Positions 21,844 through 30,502 are shown, counted from the first letter of the stretch. The stretch is 64,000 bases of DNA from an uncultured Actinomycetes bacterium (GCA_903827945.1 CAIKKN010000031.1:52143-116142); one strand, 5' to 3'. Program-made: numbers and translations. Notes: generated by a model from the letters alone, not told the origin.

Positions 21844-23093
21844 TGACTTCCACGTGAGTACGGAACACCATCTGCTGCCGGGGCTCTCACTCTTCCGACG
21901 AGTCCAGATACTGCGATGATCGTTGCAATATAAGGAACCATGAGCATGAATTCAGAAGGAATAGAGACACCAATAATCGAGAGCGTTCCAGAAAGGTTAT
22001 CGGCAAAACCGAATAGCAATCCGGCTGTAACGGCGCCCATCGGTGTCCATTTACCGAAAATAAGAGCTGCAAGAGCGATAAAACCAGCGCCCGCAGTCAT
22101 CTCTTTGCTGAAGCTTCCTACGGAACCAACAGTGAAATATGCCCCACCTAAACCAGATACAAGACCAGCGAGGATGACATTTCGGAAACGAAGTTTGTTT
22201 ACATCAATGCCGACAGAATCTGCGGCTTCAGGATGTTCACCAATTGCTCGGGTACGCAAGCCCCATTTGGTTTTAAATAATGAGAATGAAATCAAAGCAA
22301 CGATTGCATACATCAAATAAACAATAATTGTTTGATTAAAGAATATTGGCCCAACGATGGGAAGTTTGCCCAAAATTGGAATTTCTAACCGAGCGAATGA
22401 TGGTCCCGTATTCCATGTGGAGGAGTAAGGAATCAAGAGTTTCTTATATAAGAAGTCTGTAAGACCAATAACAAGTACGTTTAGCACGAATCCTAGAATC
22501 ACCTGATCGACCGAGAATTTAATTGCAAAGGTTGCCAGGAGGAGCGAGATTAGCGCACCTGCAAGTGGTGCAACTAGTAATCCCCATGTTGTTTTGTGAG
22601 TCAAACTTGCGATAACTCCGGAGGCAAACGCACCAGCCAAGAGTTGGCCCTCGATTGCAATGTTGATGACTCCAGAACGTTCGCAAAGCAGTCCTGACAT
22701 TGATCCAAAGATGAGAGGTACGGCAAGCATGAGGCTTCCTTGGAGGAGGCCAGTCATAGGAATAAATTTTCCGTTAGCGGCCCAACACAGGAAAGACATC
22801 AAGAGCGAAAATCCAGCAATAGCCGTTCCTGGAAGGGGACTTTTGTTGGAGCGCACTAGAAATATGCCAAGTACTGCAGCAAGAATTCCAATACCAGAGA
22901 AGATTTTGGAGCCAGTCGTGGATTGAATTACCCACTCGTGAATAATTACCCACTCTTTACCAAGCAAAAATCCAAAAGTTGTTTTATTGCTGGAGGCCTT
23001 GGCAAAGCCGAATTCCCATAACTCAACAACCAAAAGGAGTAGAACTACCGCAATAAGTCGAAGTTGTCGTTTCTGCGTATTTGAAAAGACCAT
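21840..23093 (-). CDS. Nucleoside ABC transporter permease (second)
   Basis: A membrane permease of the BPD_transp_2 family, 417 aa from the ATG at 23093, which overlaps the preceding permease's stop as TAATG. A TTG 12 bases earlier is a weaker option. Family segments include FGSMSGLLCERSGVINIAIEG and GEHPEAADSVGIDV, the cytoplasmic loop that contacts the ATPase. GSGGLGGAYFTVG-like sequence follows. In BMP-type importers (PnrA, NupPQ kind) two such permeases form the channel. It is the last transport gene; cdd overlaps its end. Confidence 0.92.
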   Translation of the reverse strand: MVFSNTQKRQLRLIAVVLLLLVVELWEFGFAKASSNKTTFGFLLGKEWVIIHEWVIQSTTGSKIFSGIGILAAVLGIFLVRSNKSPLPGTAIAGFSLLMSFLCWAANGKFIPMTGLLQGSLMLAVPLIFGSMSGLLCERSGVINIAIEGQLLAGAFASGVIASLTHKTTWGLLVAPLAGALISLLLATFAIKFSVDQVILGFVLNVLVIGLTDFLYKKLLIPYSSTWNTGPSFARLEIPILGKLPIVGPIFFNQTIIVYLMYAIVALISFSLFKTKWGLRTRAIGEHPEAADSVGIDVNKLRFRNVILAGLVSGLGGAYFTVGSVGSFSKEMTAGAGFIALAALIFGKWTPMGAVTAGLLFGFADNLSGTLSIIGVSIPSEFMLMVPYIATIIAVSGLVGRVRAPAADGVPYSRGSH

Positions 23094-24265
23094 TATCCGT
23101 TCCAACCCTTCGCAGTCATGGCGGCATTCGTTTTCAAGTTCTTAACTTTGAATATGAAACGAACCAGCGTTGGTGATGCGATAAAGAGAACAATTAGCGC
23201 CTGGATAACAAGCACAATATCCAAAGGAGTTGTCGTATTTGATTGCATCGTTCGCCCGCCTGTGCGAAGAGCACCAAAGAGAAGTGCAGCAAGAACCGTT
23301 CCAAATGGTTTGGCGCGTCCAAGTAGAGCCACTGTAATTGCATCAAATCCAAATGATCCGCCGATATCAGCCGTTAGTGCATATTGGCTACCTAATACGT
23401 GGACGGCCCCACCAAGCCCTGCGAGTGCGCCGCAAAGTGCCATCGTAGAAATCGTTACACGGCTCACTGATATTCCTGCGGTTCTAGCGGCGGAAGCATT
23501 CGCCCCTACAGCTCTGAATTGGAACCCAATAGTTGTTCGGTTAAGAATCCACCAAACAAAATATGCCGCAACTAGTGCAATCAAAATACCTGCGTGAAGT
23601 CGAAAGTCTGCTCCGGCCAAATGGGGGAGTTGAGCGCTGGGTTTTACATCAGGGGCAATTGGATCGATTCGGCGCGGACGCAAGAATGTGGTTGTTTTAA
23701 GTATCCAAAGGATAAAAAATCCTGCAATGTAATTGAGCATGATGGTGACAATTACTTCATGCGCGCCAGTTCGAGCTTTTAAGAGCCCAACAAGTCCCCC
23801 GTAAAGGGCTGCGCAAACGACGCCTGCAATTAAAGCGAGTGCCACATGAAGCACTGGAGAAAATGTGAAGTGGAATCCAACATAGGAGGCGCCGATTGCA
23901 CCAAATATAAATTGTCCTTGAGCACCGATATTAAAAAGTCCCGATTGGAAAGCTAGAGCGACTGCTAAGCCGGTAAGGATTAATGGCGTTGCGGTGACAA
24001 TGGTTTCTGAAAGTGGGTAGAAGCCACGCATAAAACCATGTCCAGCAGTTAGGTTGGGATCAAAGATAGATCCTTGGAAAAGAGCTAGGTATGCATTGCC
24101 TACCGTAGATAAGGCGGTGGTTATAAATTTCCCTGGATGCCCAACAGTCTTGAGTACATTTGCATCGGAAAAAGCGATGAAGAAACCTGAAATAAAGAAG
24201 GCGAGCAAGAAGGAGAGGAATGGCAAGAGTGCCGAACCTGCAATGCGTTCCCAAACTTTCTTCAC
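23093..24265 (-). CDS. Nucleoside ABC transporter permease (first)
   Basis: The first of the paired permeases, 390 aa, starting at GTG 24265 and overlapping the ATPase stop as GTGA. About nine hydrophobic helices; ALAFQSGLFNIGAQGQFIFGA is the family's conserved segment, and GANASAARTAGISV is the ATPase-contact loop. With the ATPase and lipobinding-type protein upstream it forms a purine/pyrimidine nucleoside importer. The permease order and spacing are the same as in known BMP-family nucleoside systems. Confidence 0.92.
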   Translation of the reverse strand: MKKVWERIAGSALLPFLSFLLAFFISGFFIAFSDANVLKTVGHPGKFITTALSTVGNAYLALFQGSIFDPNLTAGHGFMRGFYPLSETIVTATPLILTGLAVALAFQSGLFNIGAQGQFIFGAIGASYVGFHFTFSPVLHVALALIAGVVCAALYGGLVGLLKARTGAHEVIVTIMLNYIAGFFILWILKTTTFLRPRRIDPIAPDVKPSAQLPHLAGADFRLHAGILIALVAAYFVWWILNRTTIGFQFRAVGANASAARTAGISVSRVTISTMALCGALAGLGGAVHVLGSQYALTADIGGSFGFDAITVALLGRAKPFGTVLAALLFGALRTGGRTMQSNTTTPLDIVLVIQALIVLFIASPTLVRFIFKVKNLKTNAAMTAKGWNG

Positions 24266-25761
24266 TTTTTAACACCTGCCATCAGTAGTCCCAGTTCTTC
24301 TCGAGAAACGGTTGCATCAACTATTGCAAGAATCTTGCCCGCATACATAACAGCTATTCGGTCAGCAAGTGCAACCACTTCATCAAGCTCAGTGCTAAAT
24401 AGGAGTACGGCACGGCCCGCGTCTCGCTCGGCGAGGATGCGTTCATGAACAAATTCAATCGAGCCAACGTCTAGACCTCGTGTTGGCTGTGAGGCCACAA
24501 CCAATTTCACTGGCCGAGACAGTTCTCGGGCCACTACGACTTTCTGCTTATTTCCACCCGAGAGAGATGAAACTGGGTCTTGGATGGATTGATAGCGGAT
24601 ATCAAATTCTTTTGCTTGTTCCTCGCCTCGAATTGCAACGGCTTTAGGGGAGAGCGCAAAACCTTTTGTATAAGGGGCTTCGCGATGCGTATCAAGGATG
24701 AGATTTTCAGCGATGCTAAATGAGCCGATCAAACCATTTAGTTCACGGGATTCAGGTACGAATGCGATTCCTTCATGAAGTGATTCATGAACCGACTTCC
24801 CGACAATCTCAACCCCTCCAACGGTTATTGAACCGCGGACGTGGGATTGAAGATTGACCATCGCCTCAGCTAATTCAGATTGCCCATTACCTTGGACGCC
24901 GGCAATGGCAAGGACTTCTCCTGCACATACTTCAAAATCAACATCGGAAACCAGAGCGCGACCTGATGGATCCAAGATTTCGAGGTCTTTTACAACAAGA
25001 ATTGGCGCACCTACTTTTGGTGGATTCTTATCTGGCATTAAGTTAACTGGTCGCCCAACCATCAGCGCTGCAAGTTCTTCTTGGCTGGCACTTGGTTGCG
25101 CTGTAGCAACAACTTTTCCACGGCGAATTACAGTTATTCGGTCGGCCACTGCCTTGACCTCACGTAATTTATGGGAAATAAATATGATTGATGTTCCTTG
25201 CGCGCGCAGACGTTTCATGACTTCAATGAGCTCATCAGTTTCTTGTGGGGTAAGAACTGCGGTGGGTTCATCAAGAATGAGCACTTTTGCTTCGTAAACG
25301 AGGGCTTTCAAAATTTCGACTCGCTGTTGCACGCCAACCGGGAGATTCTCAACGTATGCATCTGGGTCAATTTCAAATCCAAATTCATTTGCAATCTTCA
25401 TCAAGCGCTCACGAGCTTCGTGAAGTTTGAGCTTTCCAACCTTTGAAGTATTTTCATGCCCCAGGACGATATTTTCCAACACAGTAAAAACTGGGATTAA
25501 CATGAAATGTTGATGCACCATTCCAATGCCTACTGCTAGCGCATCACTCGGCTCGTTTATGGTGACAACTTTGCCGTCGACCTTAATTTCACCGGAGTCT
25601 GGCTGAAGAAGTCCATAAACAATGTTCATCAGCGTTGACTTGCCCGCACCATTTTCACCAAGGATCGCATGGATCTCTCCATCATTAACTGCGAGATTTA
25701 TTCCATCGTTGGCAATTAGAGCACCAAAACTCTTTGTGATTGCGTTGAGTTCTAAAGACAC
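24262..25761 (-). CDS. Nucleoside ABC transporter ATP-binding protein (double NBD)
   Basis: A 499-aa cytoplasmic ATPase with two nucleotide-binding domains, as in the sugar/nucleoside CUT2-like class. The first has GENGAGKST (Walker A), a noncanonical VGVQQRVEI signature and LILDEPTAVLT. The second has GVQGNGQSELAE in place of a normal Walker A and a clear LSGGNKQKV signature, followed by VVASQPTRGLDVGS. The start is GTG with AGGA nine bases upstream. A strong terminator-like hairpin separates it from the binding-protein gene, so it is probably expressed at a lower level than that gene. Confidence 0.93.
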   Translation of the reverse strand: MSLELNAITKSFGALIANDGINLAVNDGEIHAILGENGAGKSTLMNIVYGLLQPDSGEIKVDGKVVTINEPSDALAVGIGMVHQHFMLIPVFTVLENIVLGHENTSKVGKLKLHEARERLMKIANEFGFEIDPDAYVENLPVGVQQRVEILKALVYEAKVLILDEPTAVLTPQETDELIEVMKRLRAQGTSIIFISHKLREVKAVADRITVIRRGKVVATAQPSASQEELAALMVGRPVNLMPDKNPPKVGAPILVVKDLEILDPSGRALVSDVDFEVCAGEVLAIAGVQGNGQSELAEAMVNLQSHVRGSITVGGVEIVGKSVHESLHEGIAFVPESRELNGLIGSFSIAENLILDTHREAPYTKGFALSPKAVAIRGEEQAKEFDIRYQSIQDPVSSLSGGNKQKVVVARELSRPVKLVVASQPTRGLDVGSIEFVHERILAERDAGRAVLLFSTELDEVVALADRIAVMYAGKILAIVDATVSREELGLLMAGVKK

Positions 25762-25791
25762 GCGATTATCCTAATCGAAATACTCATAAAA

Positions 25792-25825
25792 AAATACGGG
25801 GGCCTCTTTCGAGACCCCCGTATTT
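25792..25825 (-). terminator. Intrinsic terminator between binding protein and ATPase genes
   Basis: The arms AAATACGGGGG (25792-25802) and CCCCCGTATTT (25815-25825) are perfectly complementary over 11 bp, with a loop that adds a few more pairs. Read on the minus strand, the stem is followed by a run of seven T. It lies just past the stop of the binding-protein gene and before the ATPase ribosome site. Partial read-through would give much more binding protein than ATPase and permeases. Confidence 0.9.
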
Positions 25826-25837
25826 AGGACTTACTTA

Positions 25838-26884
25838 CTAGATTTTTAGAGTTCCGCTCGCAATTTGGCGACCGATCATCTTAACTTCTAGCTGTAGACG
25901 AGATGGCACTTTGCTTGCGAAGTCATGTAGAGGAGAAATTGATACTCCACCGTTCGCCAAAGTTCCAACATAAGGTGCTCCTGTGAAGGTGCCCTTCTTT
26001 ACATCTGTGATTACTGACTTAACAGCAGCGCCAAGACCCTTAGCAACTGTTGTTAGAAGCACTGAACCGTATTGTGGAGCTGAGTAGAAACCATCTGTAT
26101 CAACCCATACAGTTACAGACTTTCCGCTCTGCTGTGATTGCTTTGCTGTTGAGGCACCAAGTCCACCAGCGACAGGCATGATTACATCTGCGCCTTGCTG
26201 TTCAAAGCCTTGTGAAAGTTGGCTTGCCTTTGAAGTATTTGAAAAGTCTCCAACGAATGTTCCGGTCTTCTTTGCTGGATCCCAGCCTAGAACCTTTACA
26301 TTCTTCTTCTTAGCCTTGTTGTAGTAAGCAACGCCCTTAGCAAAGCCATCCATGAAGATAGTTACTGTTGGATATGGAGCGCCGCCGTAAGTAGCGACTG
26401 TTCCTGTCTTTGAGTAACCAGCTGCAAGGTAGCCAGCTTGGAATGCTGCTTGGTCTGTTGAGAATGTAAGACCCTTGACGTTCGCTACTGCATTACATAC
26501 TGAGTAGTCAGCATTGCAATCCATTGCGCCATCGTCAACTACTGCAAATTTGATTGTTGGATTTGCTTTTCCAGCCTTAACAATTTCACCACTGATCGAG
26601 AATCCAACACCGATGATGACGTTGCATTTCTGATCGATAAACTTCTTAATGTTTGGTGCAAAGTCTGCTGCAGATGATGATGGAAGGTATGAAACATCTG
26701 CAATTGCTGAGGTGGATTGTGCGCCAGCCCATGCTCCTGCATTGAATGAATGGTCATCAACGCCACCGGTGTCTAGAACAACGCATGCCTTGATCTTTGC
26801 TGCTTGTGAAGCAGGTGCAACTGCAACGCCTGTTACGAGCGCAACTGCAGCGACAACTGATAAGTACTTAAGTGTCTTCTTCAA
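25838..26884 (-). CDS. BMP-family nucleoside-binding protein
   Basis: A secreted substrate-binding protein (348 aa) of the Bmp/PnrA family, which binds purine and pyrimidine nucleosides. A signal peptide (KKTLKYLSVVAAVALVTGVA, cleavage near ASQA) has no lipobox Cys. The family opening ACVVLDTGGVDDHSFN and the IGVGFSIS and FVGDFSNTSKAS motifs are clear. The start is TTG with a perfect AGGAGG seven bases upstream. Upstream lies a small hairpin in the leader. It is followed by a terminator and then the transporter genes. Nucleoside specificity is inferred from the family and from cdd, deoA and add downstream. Confidence 0.93.
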   Translation of the reverse strand: MKKTLKYLSVVAAVALVTGVAVAPASQAAKIKACVVLDTGGVDDHSFNAGAWAGAQSTSAIADVSYLPSSSAADFAPNIKKFIDQKCNVIIGVGFSISGEIVKAGKANPTIKFAVVDDGAMDCNADYSVCNAVANVKGLTFSTDQAAFQAGYLAAGYSKTGTVATYGGAPYPTVTIFMDGFAKGVAYYNKAKKKNVKVLGWDPAKKTGTFVGDFSNTSKASQLSQGFEQQGADVIMPVAGGLGASTAKQSQQSGKSVTVWVDTDGFYSAPQYGSVLLTTVAKGLGAAVKSVITDVKKGTFTGAPYVGTLANGGVSISPLHDFASKVPSRLQLEVKMIGRQIASGTLKI

Positions 26885-26902
26885 GATATTTCCTCCTGAG
26901 GG

Positions 26903-26919
26903 ACCCTCACCATGAGGGT
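26903..26919 (-). promoter_or_regulatory. Leader hairpin just upstream of the BMP gene ribosome site
   Basis: The perfect 7-bp inverted repeat ACCCTCA/TGAGGGT has a 3-base loop. On the transcript it sits about five bases before the AGGAGG of the binding-protein gene. Such a stem may protect the mRNA end or affect ribosome access. No function can be assigned. Confidence 0.45.
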
Positions 26920-27018
26920 TTGTTGTAATGAAATCTTAGTGAATAATCATTACTAATTTGTAACGAAAAGGTATCAATTAACTCTCGACTGGCACTTGAA
27001 GGTTGAGCGCTTCTGCGC

Positions 27019-27903
27019 TTAAAGAAGCGGTGGTCTGGCGCCAACGGCCGCAATACAGATGCTTGCGCGCGTAATTCCACTTTTTATCGCCAATTCAATG
27101 TGTGGCTCATTAAACCAAGAAGACATAAAGCCTGCTGTGAACGCATCCCCAGCCCCTGTTGTATCAATCACTTCCACGATATCTGCAGGAACCTCGACAA
27201 TCATGGCATGTTCGAAAATTGCAATCGCTCCTTTGTCTCCCCGTTTTACAACGACGAGCGGAGTGAGGGCAGCTAGGTTTACCAACGCACCTTCGATGTT
27301 CAAATCGCCACCTATGTATAAGGCCTCTTCTTCATTCAGAATCAATACATCTACAAGTGCAATCCATTCGGCCAAGAGTGATGCTGGAATGCTTCTCAGC
27401 GCGCCAACCGTTCCTGGATCCAAAACAATAGGGATGTCATGGTCCTTAAGTCGTTGAATCATTTCCATTACGTTCTTGCGAGACTTCGGATTAATAAGGG
27501 CGTACCCAGATAAGTATGCGCCGCTGAAATGTTCCAATGAAGGCAGATCGGCAATGCTAAGTCCAGAGTTTGCGCCGGAATCTGGAAACATTGTTCTGTC
27601 GCCGGCTTCATTTACAAGAATTACAACTACTCCGCTTTTCTCACCTGTCGCGCGCTCGCTGCTGTGTCTCACCCCGTATAGGTCAAGGTCTTCATGAAGG
27701 AATTCACCATTTAAGTCATCACCTGCGCGCGAGCAAAGGAAAACATCATTTCCAAGGGAAGCCAGCCATGTCGCGACGTTTGCTGCTGCGCCACCACCGT
27801 GAGTGGAAATACTTGCTGCCGTATCGCCCCCAACATGAATCTCGGAATCAATTACCACACTCACATCAAGCATGATGTCGCCGATACAGAGGAAGTTTTT
27901 CAT
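27019..27903 (-). CDS. psuK: PfkB-family sugar kinase, probable pseudouridine kinase
   Basis: A ribokinase-type enzyme of 294 aa. The N-terminal GGGAAANVATWLASLG and the C-terminal DTTGAGDAFTAGF (anion hole and catalytic Asp) are the two PfkB signatures. It lies three bases after psuG, with which it would complete pseudouridine breakdown: the kinase makes pseudouridine-5'-phosphate, the glycosidase splits it to uracil and ribose-5-phosphate. The substrate is inferred from this pairing; ribokinase or another nucleoside kinase is possible. Confidence 0.82.
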   Translation of the reverse strand: MKNFLCIGDIMLDVSVVIDSEIHVGGDTAASISTHGGGAAANVATWLASLGNDVFLCSRAGDDLNGEFLHEDLDLYGVRHSSERATGEKSGVVVILVNEAGDRTMFPDSGANSGLSIADLPSLEHFSGAYLSGYALINPKSRKNVMEMIQRLKDHDIPIVLDPGTVGALRSIPASLLAEWIALVDVLILNEEEALYIGGDLNIEGALVNLAALTPLVVVKRGDKGAIAIFEHAMIVEVPADIVEVIDTTGAGDAFTAGFMSSWFNEPHIELAIKSGITRASICIAAVGARPPLL

Positions 27904-27906
27904 TTA

Positions 27907-28791
27907 TTAAATTGCCAATGCTATTTCTGCAGCCAGCTTTGAATTCGATTTAATGATTTCTACGTTCACGTCCAGGCTCTTTCCTTCACTCACTCGATGA
28001 AAGTATTCCAATAAGAAAGGAGTAACGGCTTTACCTGTTATGTGAGCAGCGGTGGCTGCCGCTAAACCATTTGTGAGAAGTGTGTCGTGGAGTGCGCGGT
28101 CCAGCTCGTTTTTAACTGGGTTTGTGACGATAATTGCGGTTTCAGCAGTGTTTACGGATTCTCGCTGATTCCAAATCGCTGCAATCTCTTCAGGTGATTC
28201 CACTCGGTGTTCTATTTCAAAACCAGATTCGGTCAGATAAAAACCAGGGAACTTATTTGTCTTATATCCAAGAACTGGGACTGCCAGAGTTTCTAGACGT
28301 TCAAGTGTTGCTTCGACATTCAAAATAGATTTCACACCGGCACAGACAAGGACAATAGGAGTAATTGAGAGACTTCGAAGATCCGCTGATTCATCAAATC
28401 CATCTCCACGGTGAACTCCGCCAAGGCCACCTGTAGCGAATACAGAGATCCCGGCCATTGCAGCAATGTGAGCTGTCGCTGCAACTGTGGTCGCAGCGCT
28501 CTTCTTTGATGCAGCAAGCACAGTAAGGTCTCTTGTTGATGCTTTAACGACGCCATCTTCGTTTGCAATTCGATCTAGTTCATTTTCCTCAAGCCCAACA
28601 TGGATTTCGCCATCAATGATTGCAATAGTTGCTGGAACCGCACCTGTTGCACGGACGATCTCTTCGACCTCTTTTGCAACAATCAAATTGCGAGGGCGGG
28701 GCAGTCCATGGCTAATAATTGTGGATTCAAGGGCAACAATCGGCTTCTTCGACGCAATCGCTGCTTCAACTTCTTTTGAAAATTTAATCAC
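27907..28791 (-). CDS. psuG: Pseudouridine-5'-phosphate glycosidase
   Basis: A 294-aa protein of the IndA/PsuG family that cleaves the C-C glycosidic bond of pseudouridine-5'-phosphate to uracil and ribose-5-phosphate. ALESTIISHGLPRPRN near residue 20 and VFATGGLGGVHRG near residue 120 are the family signatures; the catalytic Lys region AASKKSAAT lies just before. The start is GTG at 28791. The gene opens the minus-strand nucleoside series and is transcribed divergently from tRNA-Tyr over a 98-base gap. Confidence 0.95.
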   Translation of the reverse strand: MIKFSKEVEAAIASKKPIVALESTIISHGLPRPRNLIVAKEVEEIVRATGAVPATIAIIDGEIHVGLEENELDRIANEDGVVKASTRDLTVLAASKKSAATTVAATAHIAAMAGISVFATGGLGGVHRGDGFDESADLRSLSITPIVLVCAGVKSILNVEATLERLETLAVPVLGYKTNKFPGFYLTESGFEIEHRVESPEEIAAIWNQRESVNTAETAIIVTNPVKNELDRALHDTLLTNGLAAATAAHITGKAVTPFLLEYFHRVSEGKSLDVNVEIIKSNSKLAAEIALAI

Positions 28792-28889
28792 ATCTCAGAG
28801 GTTACCGCTCTTGCCCAAGGCGTAAAAACAGCCGATTAGACCCTAAGAGATGCAATTCGCTACTATTCTCGGGCTGCAAATAACAACCT

Positions 28890-28974
28890 GGCTGGTTGCC
28901 CGAGCGGCCAATGGGAGCGGACTGTAAATCCGCCGGCTACGCCTTCGAAGGTTCAAATCCTTCACCAGCCACCA
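28890..28974 (+). tRNA. tRNA-Tyr (GTA), intact
   Basis: An 85-base class II tRNA with encoded CCA. The acceptor stem (28890-28896 with 28964-28970) is seven perfect pairs. The anticodon stem GCGGA/TCCGC is perfect around loop CTGTAAA, anticodon GTA at 28924-28926. A short variable arm GGC/GCC and the T arm GAAGG-TTCAAAT-CCTTC are complete. Its 3' end is the left boundary of the accessory island; a damaged copy sits 15,152 bases downstream. Confidence 0.97.
28939..28974 (+). repeat. Left att-like 36-bp direct repeat (tRNA-Tyr 3' end)
   Basis: The last 36 bases of the tRNA, covering the variable loop end, T arm, acceptor 3' strand and CCA, are identical to 44091-44126. The T arm to 3' end is the usual crossover target of tRNA-site integrases. 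Confidence 0.8.
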
Positions 28975-28995
28975 TTTGTACTTTAGGAATTAGAT

Positions 28996-29011
28996 AGTTG
29001 TATAGACAACT
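28996..29011. promoter_or_regulatory. GntR-type operator, site 1
   Basis: AGTTGT-ATAG-ACAACT is a perfect 6-bp-arm palindrome with an ATAG centre. It resembles the GT-N4-AC type of operator bound by the HutC/NagR branch of GntR regulators. It lies upstream of the island's first gene and overlaps a possible -35 box. The same GTATAGAC core occurs at 32153 and 41042. Confidence 0.8.
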
Positions 29012-29031
29012 TAAAACTTTAGTGCTAATTT
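29003..29031 (+). promoter_or_regulatory. Putative promoter of the island's first operon (leaderless)
   Basis: TAGACA (29003-29008) and TAATTT (29026-29031) are spaced 17 bases apart. Transcription would start about 7 bases after the -10 box, which is the GTG start of the next gene at 29039; no ribosome site precedes that GTG. The operator covers the -35 box, consistent with repression. Confidence 0.45.
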
Positions 29032-29038
29032 AATTGAC

Positions 29039-29800
29039 GTGCTCGCAAATAGAAAAGTGGTAGTCACTGGAAGTCGCGGTATGGCCGGGGCATTGATTGA
29101 GCAGCTAGATATTTTGAATTGTAAGACTTTCGCCTTAGGTGGTGAAGAAAATGATGGGGCCAATCTACTGTCGAAATGTAGAAATTTACTTGGCTACGAT
29201 CCAGTTGATCTTCGAATTGAAAACCAAGTTGAAAAAGGATTTGAGAAAGCCAACCAGGCTCTAGGCAAAATTACTGACGTAGTTTCTATCGTCGGTGGCT
29301 CTGGCAGAAGTTTTGGGGATGGCCCACTACATTTAATGAGTCGCGAAGCTTGGGATAAGACTTTGGAACTGAACTTGACCACTACTTTCTTAACTGCAAG
29401 AGAGGCAATCAAATTACTGAAATTGAATGGTGGTGGTTCACTCACTCTTACATCATCAGTATTAGCAAACTCACCTTCACCTGAGTATTTTCAGACGCAT
29501 GCATATGCAACAGCAAAAGCGGCCATCTCCGGATTAGTTAAAACTTTAGCCGCTGCGTATATTGCTGAAAATATTCGAGTAAATGCAATTGCTCCTGGGT
29601 TAGTTGCAACTCCAATGGCTGCAAGAGCTGCCACTAACCCAGAAATTGTAGAATTTACCAAGAAAAAACAACCACTCATAAAGGCACAACTTCCAGTCGA
29701 AAATTTAGTAGCTGGATATCTTGTGCTGCTTGAAAATAGCGCGATTACAGGGCAAGTACTAACAATTGATGGTGGATGGTCCACCATCACAGACATTTAG
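29039..29800 (+). CDS. SDR-family oxidoreductase
   Basis: A short-chain dehydrogenase/reductase of 253 aa. The nucleotide motif is TGSRGMAG rather than the common TGxxxGIG. The catalytic Ser is in LTSSVLA and the YxxxK pair in AYATAKAAI. The C-terminal APGLVATPMA and DGGWS stretches are typical. The start is GTG with no ribosome site; a promoter fits a leaderless mRNA. It shares a transcript with the DeoC-like aldolase 12 bases downstream and the ROK kinase. The substrate is not recognisable; a sugar or sugar acid is likely from context. Confidence 0.85.
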   Translation: MLANRKVVVTGSRGMAGALIEQLDILNCKTFALGGEENDGANLLSKCRNLLGYDPVDLRIENQVEKGFEKANQALGKITDVVSIVGGSGRSFGDGPLHLMSREAWDKTLELNLTTTFLTAREAIKLLKLNGGGSLTLTSSVLANSPSPEYFQTHAYATAKAAISGLVKTLAAAYIAENIRVNAIAPGLVATPMAARAATNPEIVEFTKKKQPLIKAQLPVENLVAGYLVLLENSAITGQVLTIDGGWSTITDI

Positions 29801-29812
29801 GAGAAAAAGAAG

Positions 29813-30502
29813 ATGGCTCATCCTCGATACTCATATAAAACAATTGCAAAGACAATCGATCACTCACTTCTTAAGCCTGAAATGACTCGGGATGAAGTCG
29901 CGGCTGGTTGTGCAATTGCAAAAAAATATGATGTGGCTTCGGTTTGCTGTAAACCTTCCGATGTTGTCTTTTGTGCTGAATTACTTGCTGGAACTGATGT
30001 GGAAATCGGAACCGTCGTTGGATTTCCCCACGGTTCATCAACGACGCAAACTAAAGTTTTTGAAACACAGAAAGCGATTGTTGATGGCGCAACAGAGATA
30101 GATATGGTCCTAAACATTGGACTACTTAAATCAGGAGATTACAGTGCAGTTGAAAACGACATTGCTGCAGTAGTCGAGGCAGCATCAGGCAAAATGGTAA
30201 AAGTAATCTTGGAGAATGCATATTTAACAGATGATGAAAAAGTCACAGCATGTAAATTAGTTGAAAAAGCTGGTGGACATTATGTAAAGACTTCTACTGG
30301 GTACGCACCTACTGGAGCTACTTTAGAAGATGTAAAACTTATGAAAAATAGTGTCTCTGCCAAGATAAAAGTAAAAAGTGCTGGAGGAGTTCGAACTCTT
30401 GATGCGCTTATAGATATGTTGGATGCAGGCGTGTCTAGATCCGGCGCAACGACAACTGCGCTCATGTTGGACGAGTATGTGACAAGATTTGGCCGTGACT
30501 AA
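29813..30502 (+). CDS. DeoC-family aldolase (island copy)
   Basis: A 229-aa class I aldolase of the DeoC family. The Schiff-base Lys is in HYVKTSTGYAPTG, and the second-lysine strand ends in KSAGGVRT. The strand before it reads KVILENAYLT where typical deoxyribose-phosphate aldolases have an ETCLLT or ETGLLT pattern. It is of the short bacterial type and quite unlike the long DeoC at 15799, so it is not a recent duplicate. AGGAG precedes the ATG. It may act on deoxyribose-5-phosphate or on another 2-deoxy-sugar phosphate made by this pathway; sequence alone cannot decide. Confidence 0.85.
   Translation: MAHPRYSYKTIAKTIDHSLLKPEMTRDEVAAGCAIAKKYDVASVCCKPSDVVFCAELLAGTDVEIGTVVGFPHGSSTTQTKVFETQKAIVDGATEIDMVLNIGLLKSGDYSAVENDIAAVVEAASGKMVKVILENAYLTDDEKVTACKLVEKAGGHYVKTSTGYAPTGATLEDVKLMKNSVSAKIKVKSAGGVRTLDALIDMLDAGVSRSGATTTALMLDEYVTRFGRD

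Noticed and set aside
26936..26956. TTAGT...ACTAA inverted repeat upstream of the BMP gene as an operator
   Set aside because: Only 5-bp arms with a long spacer in A/T-rich sequence; likely chance.
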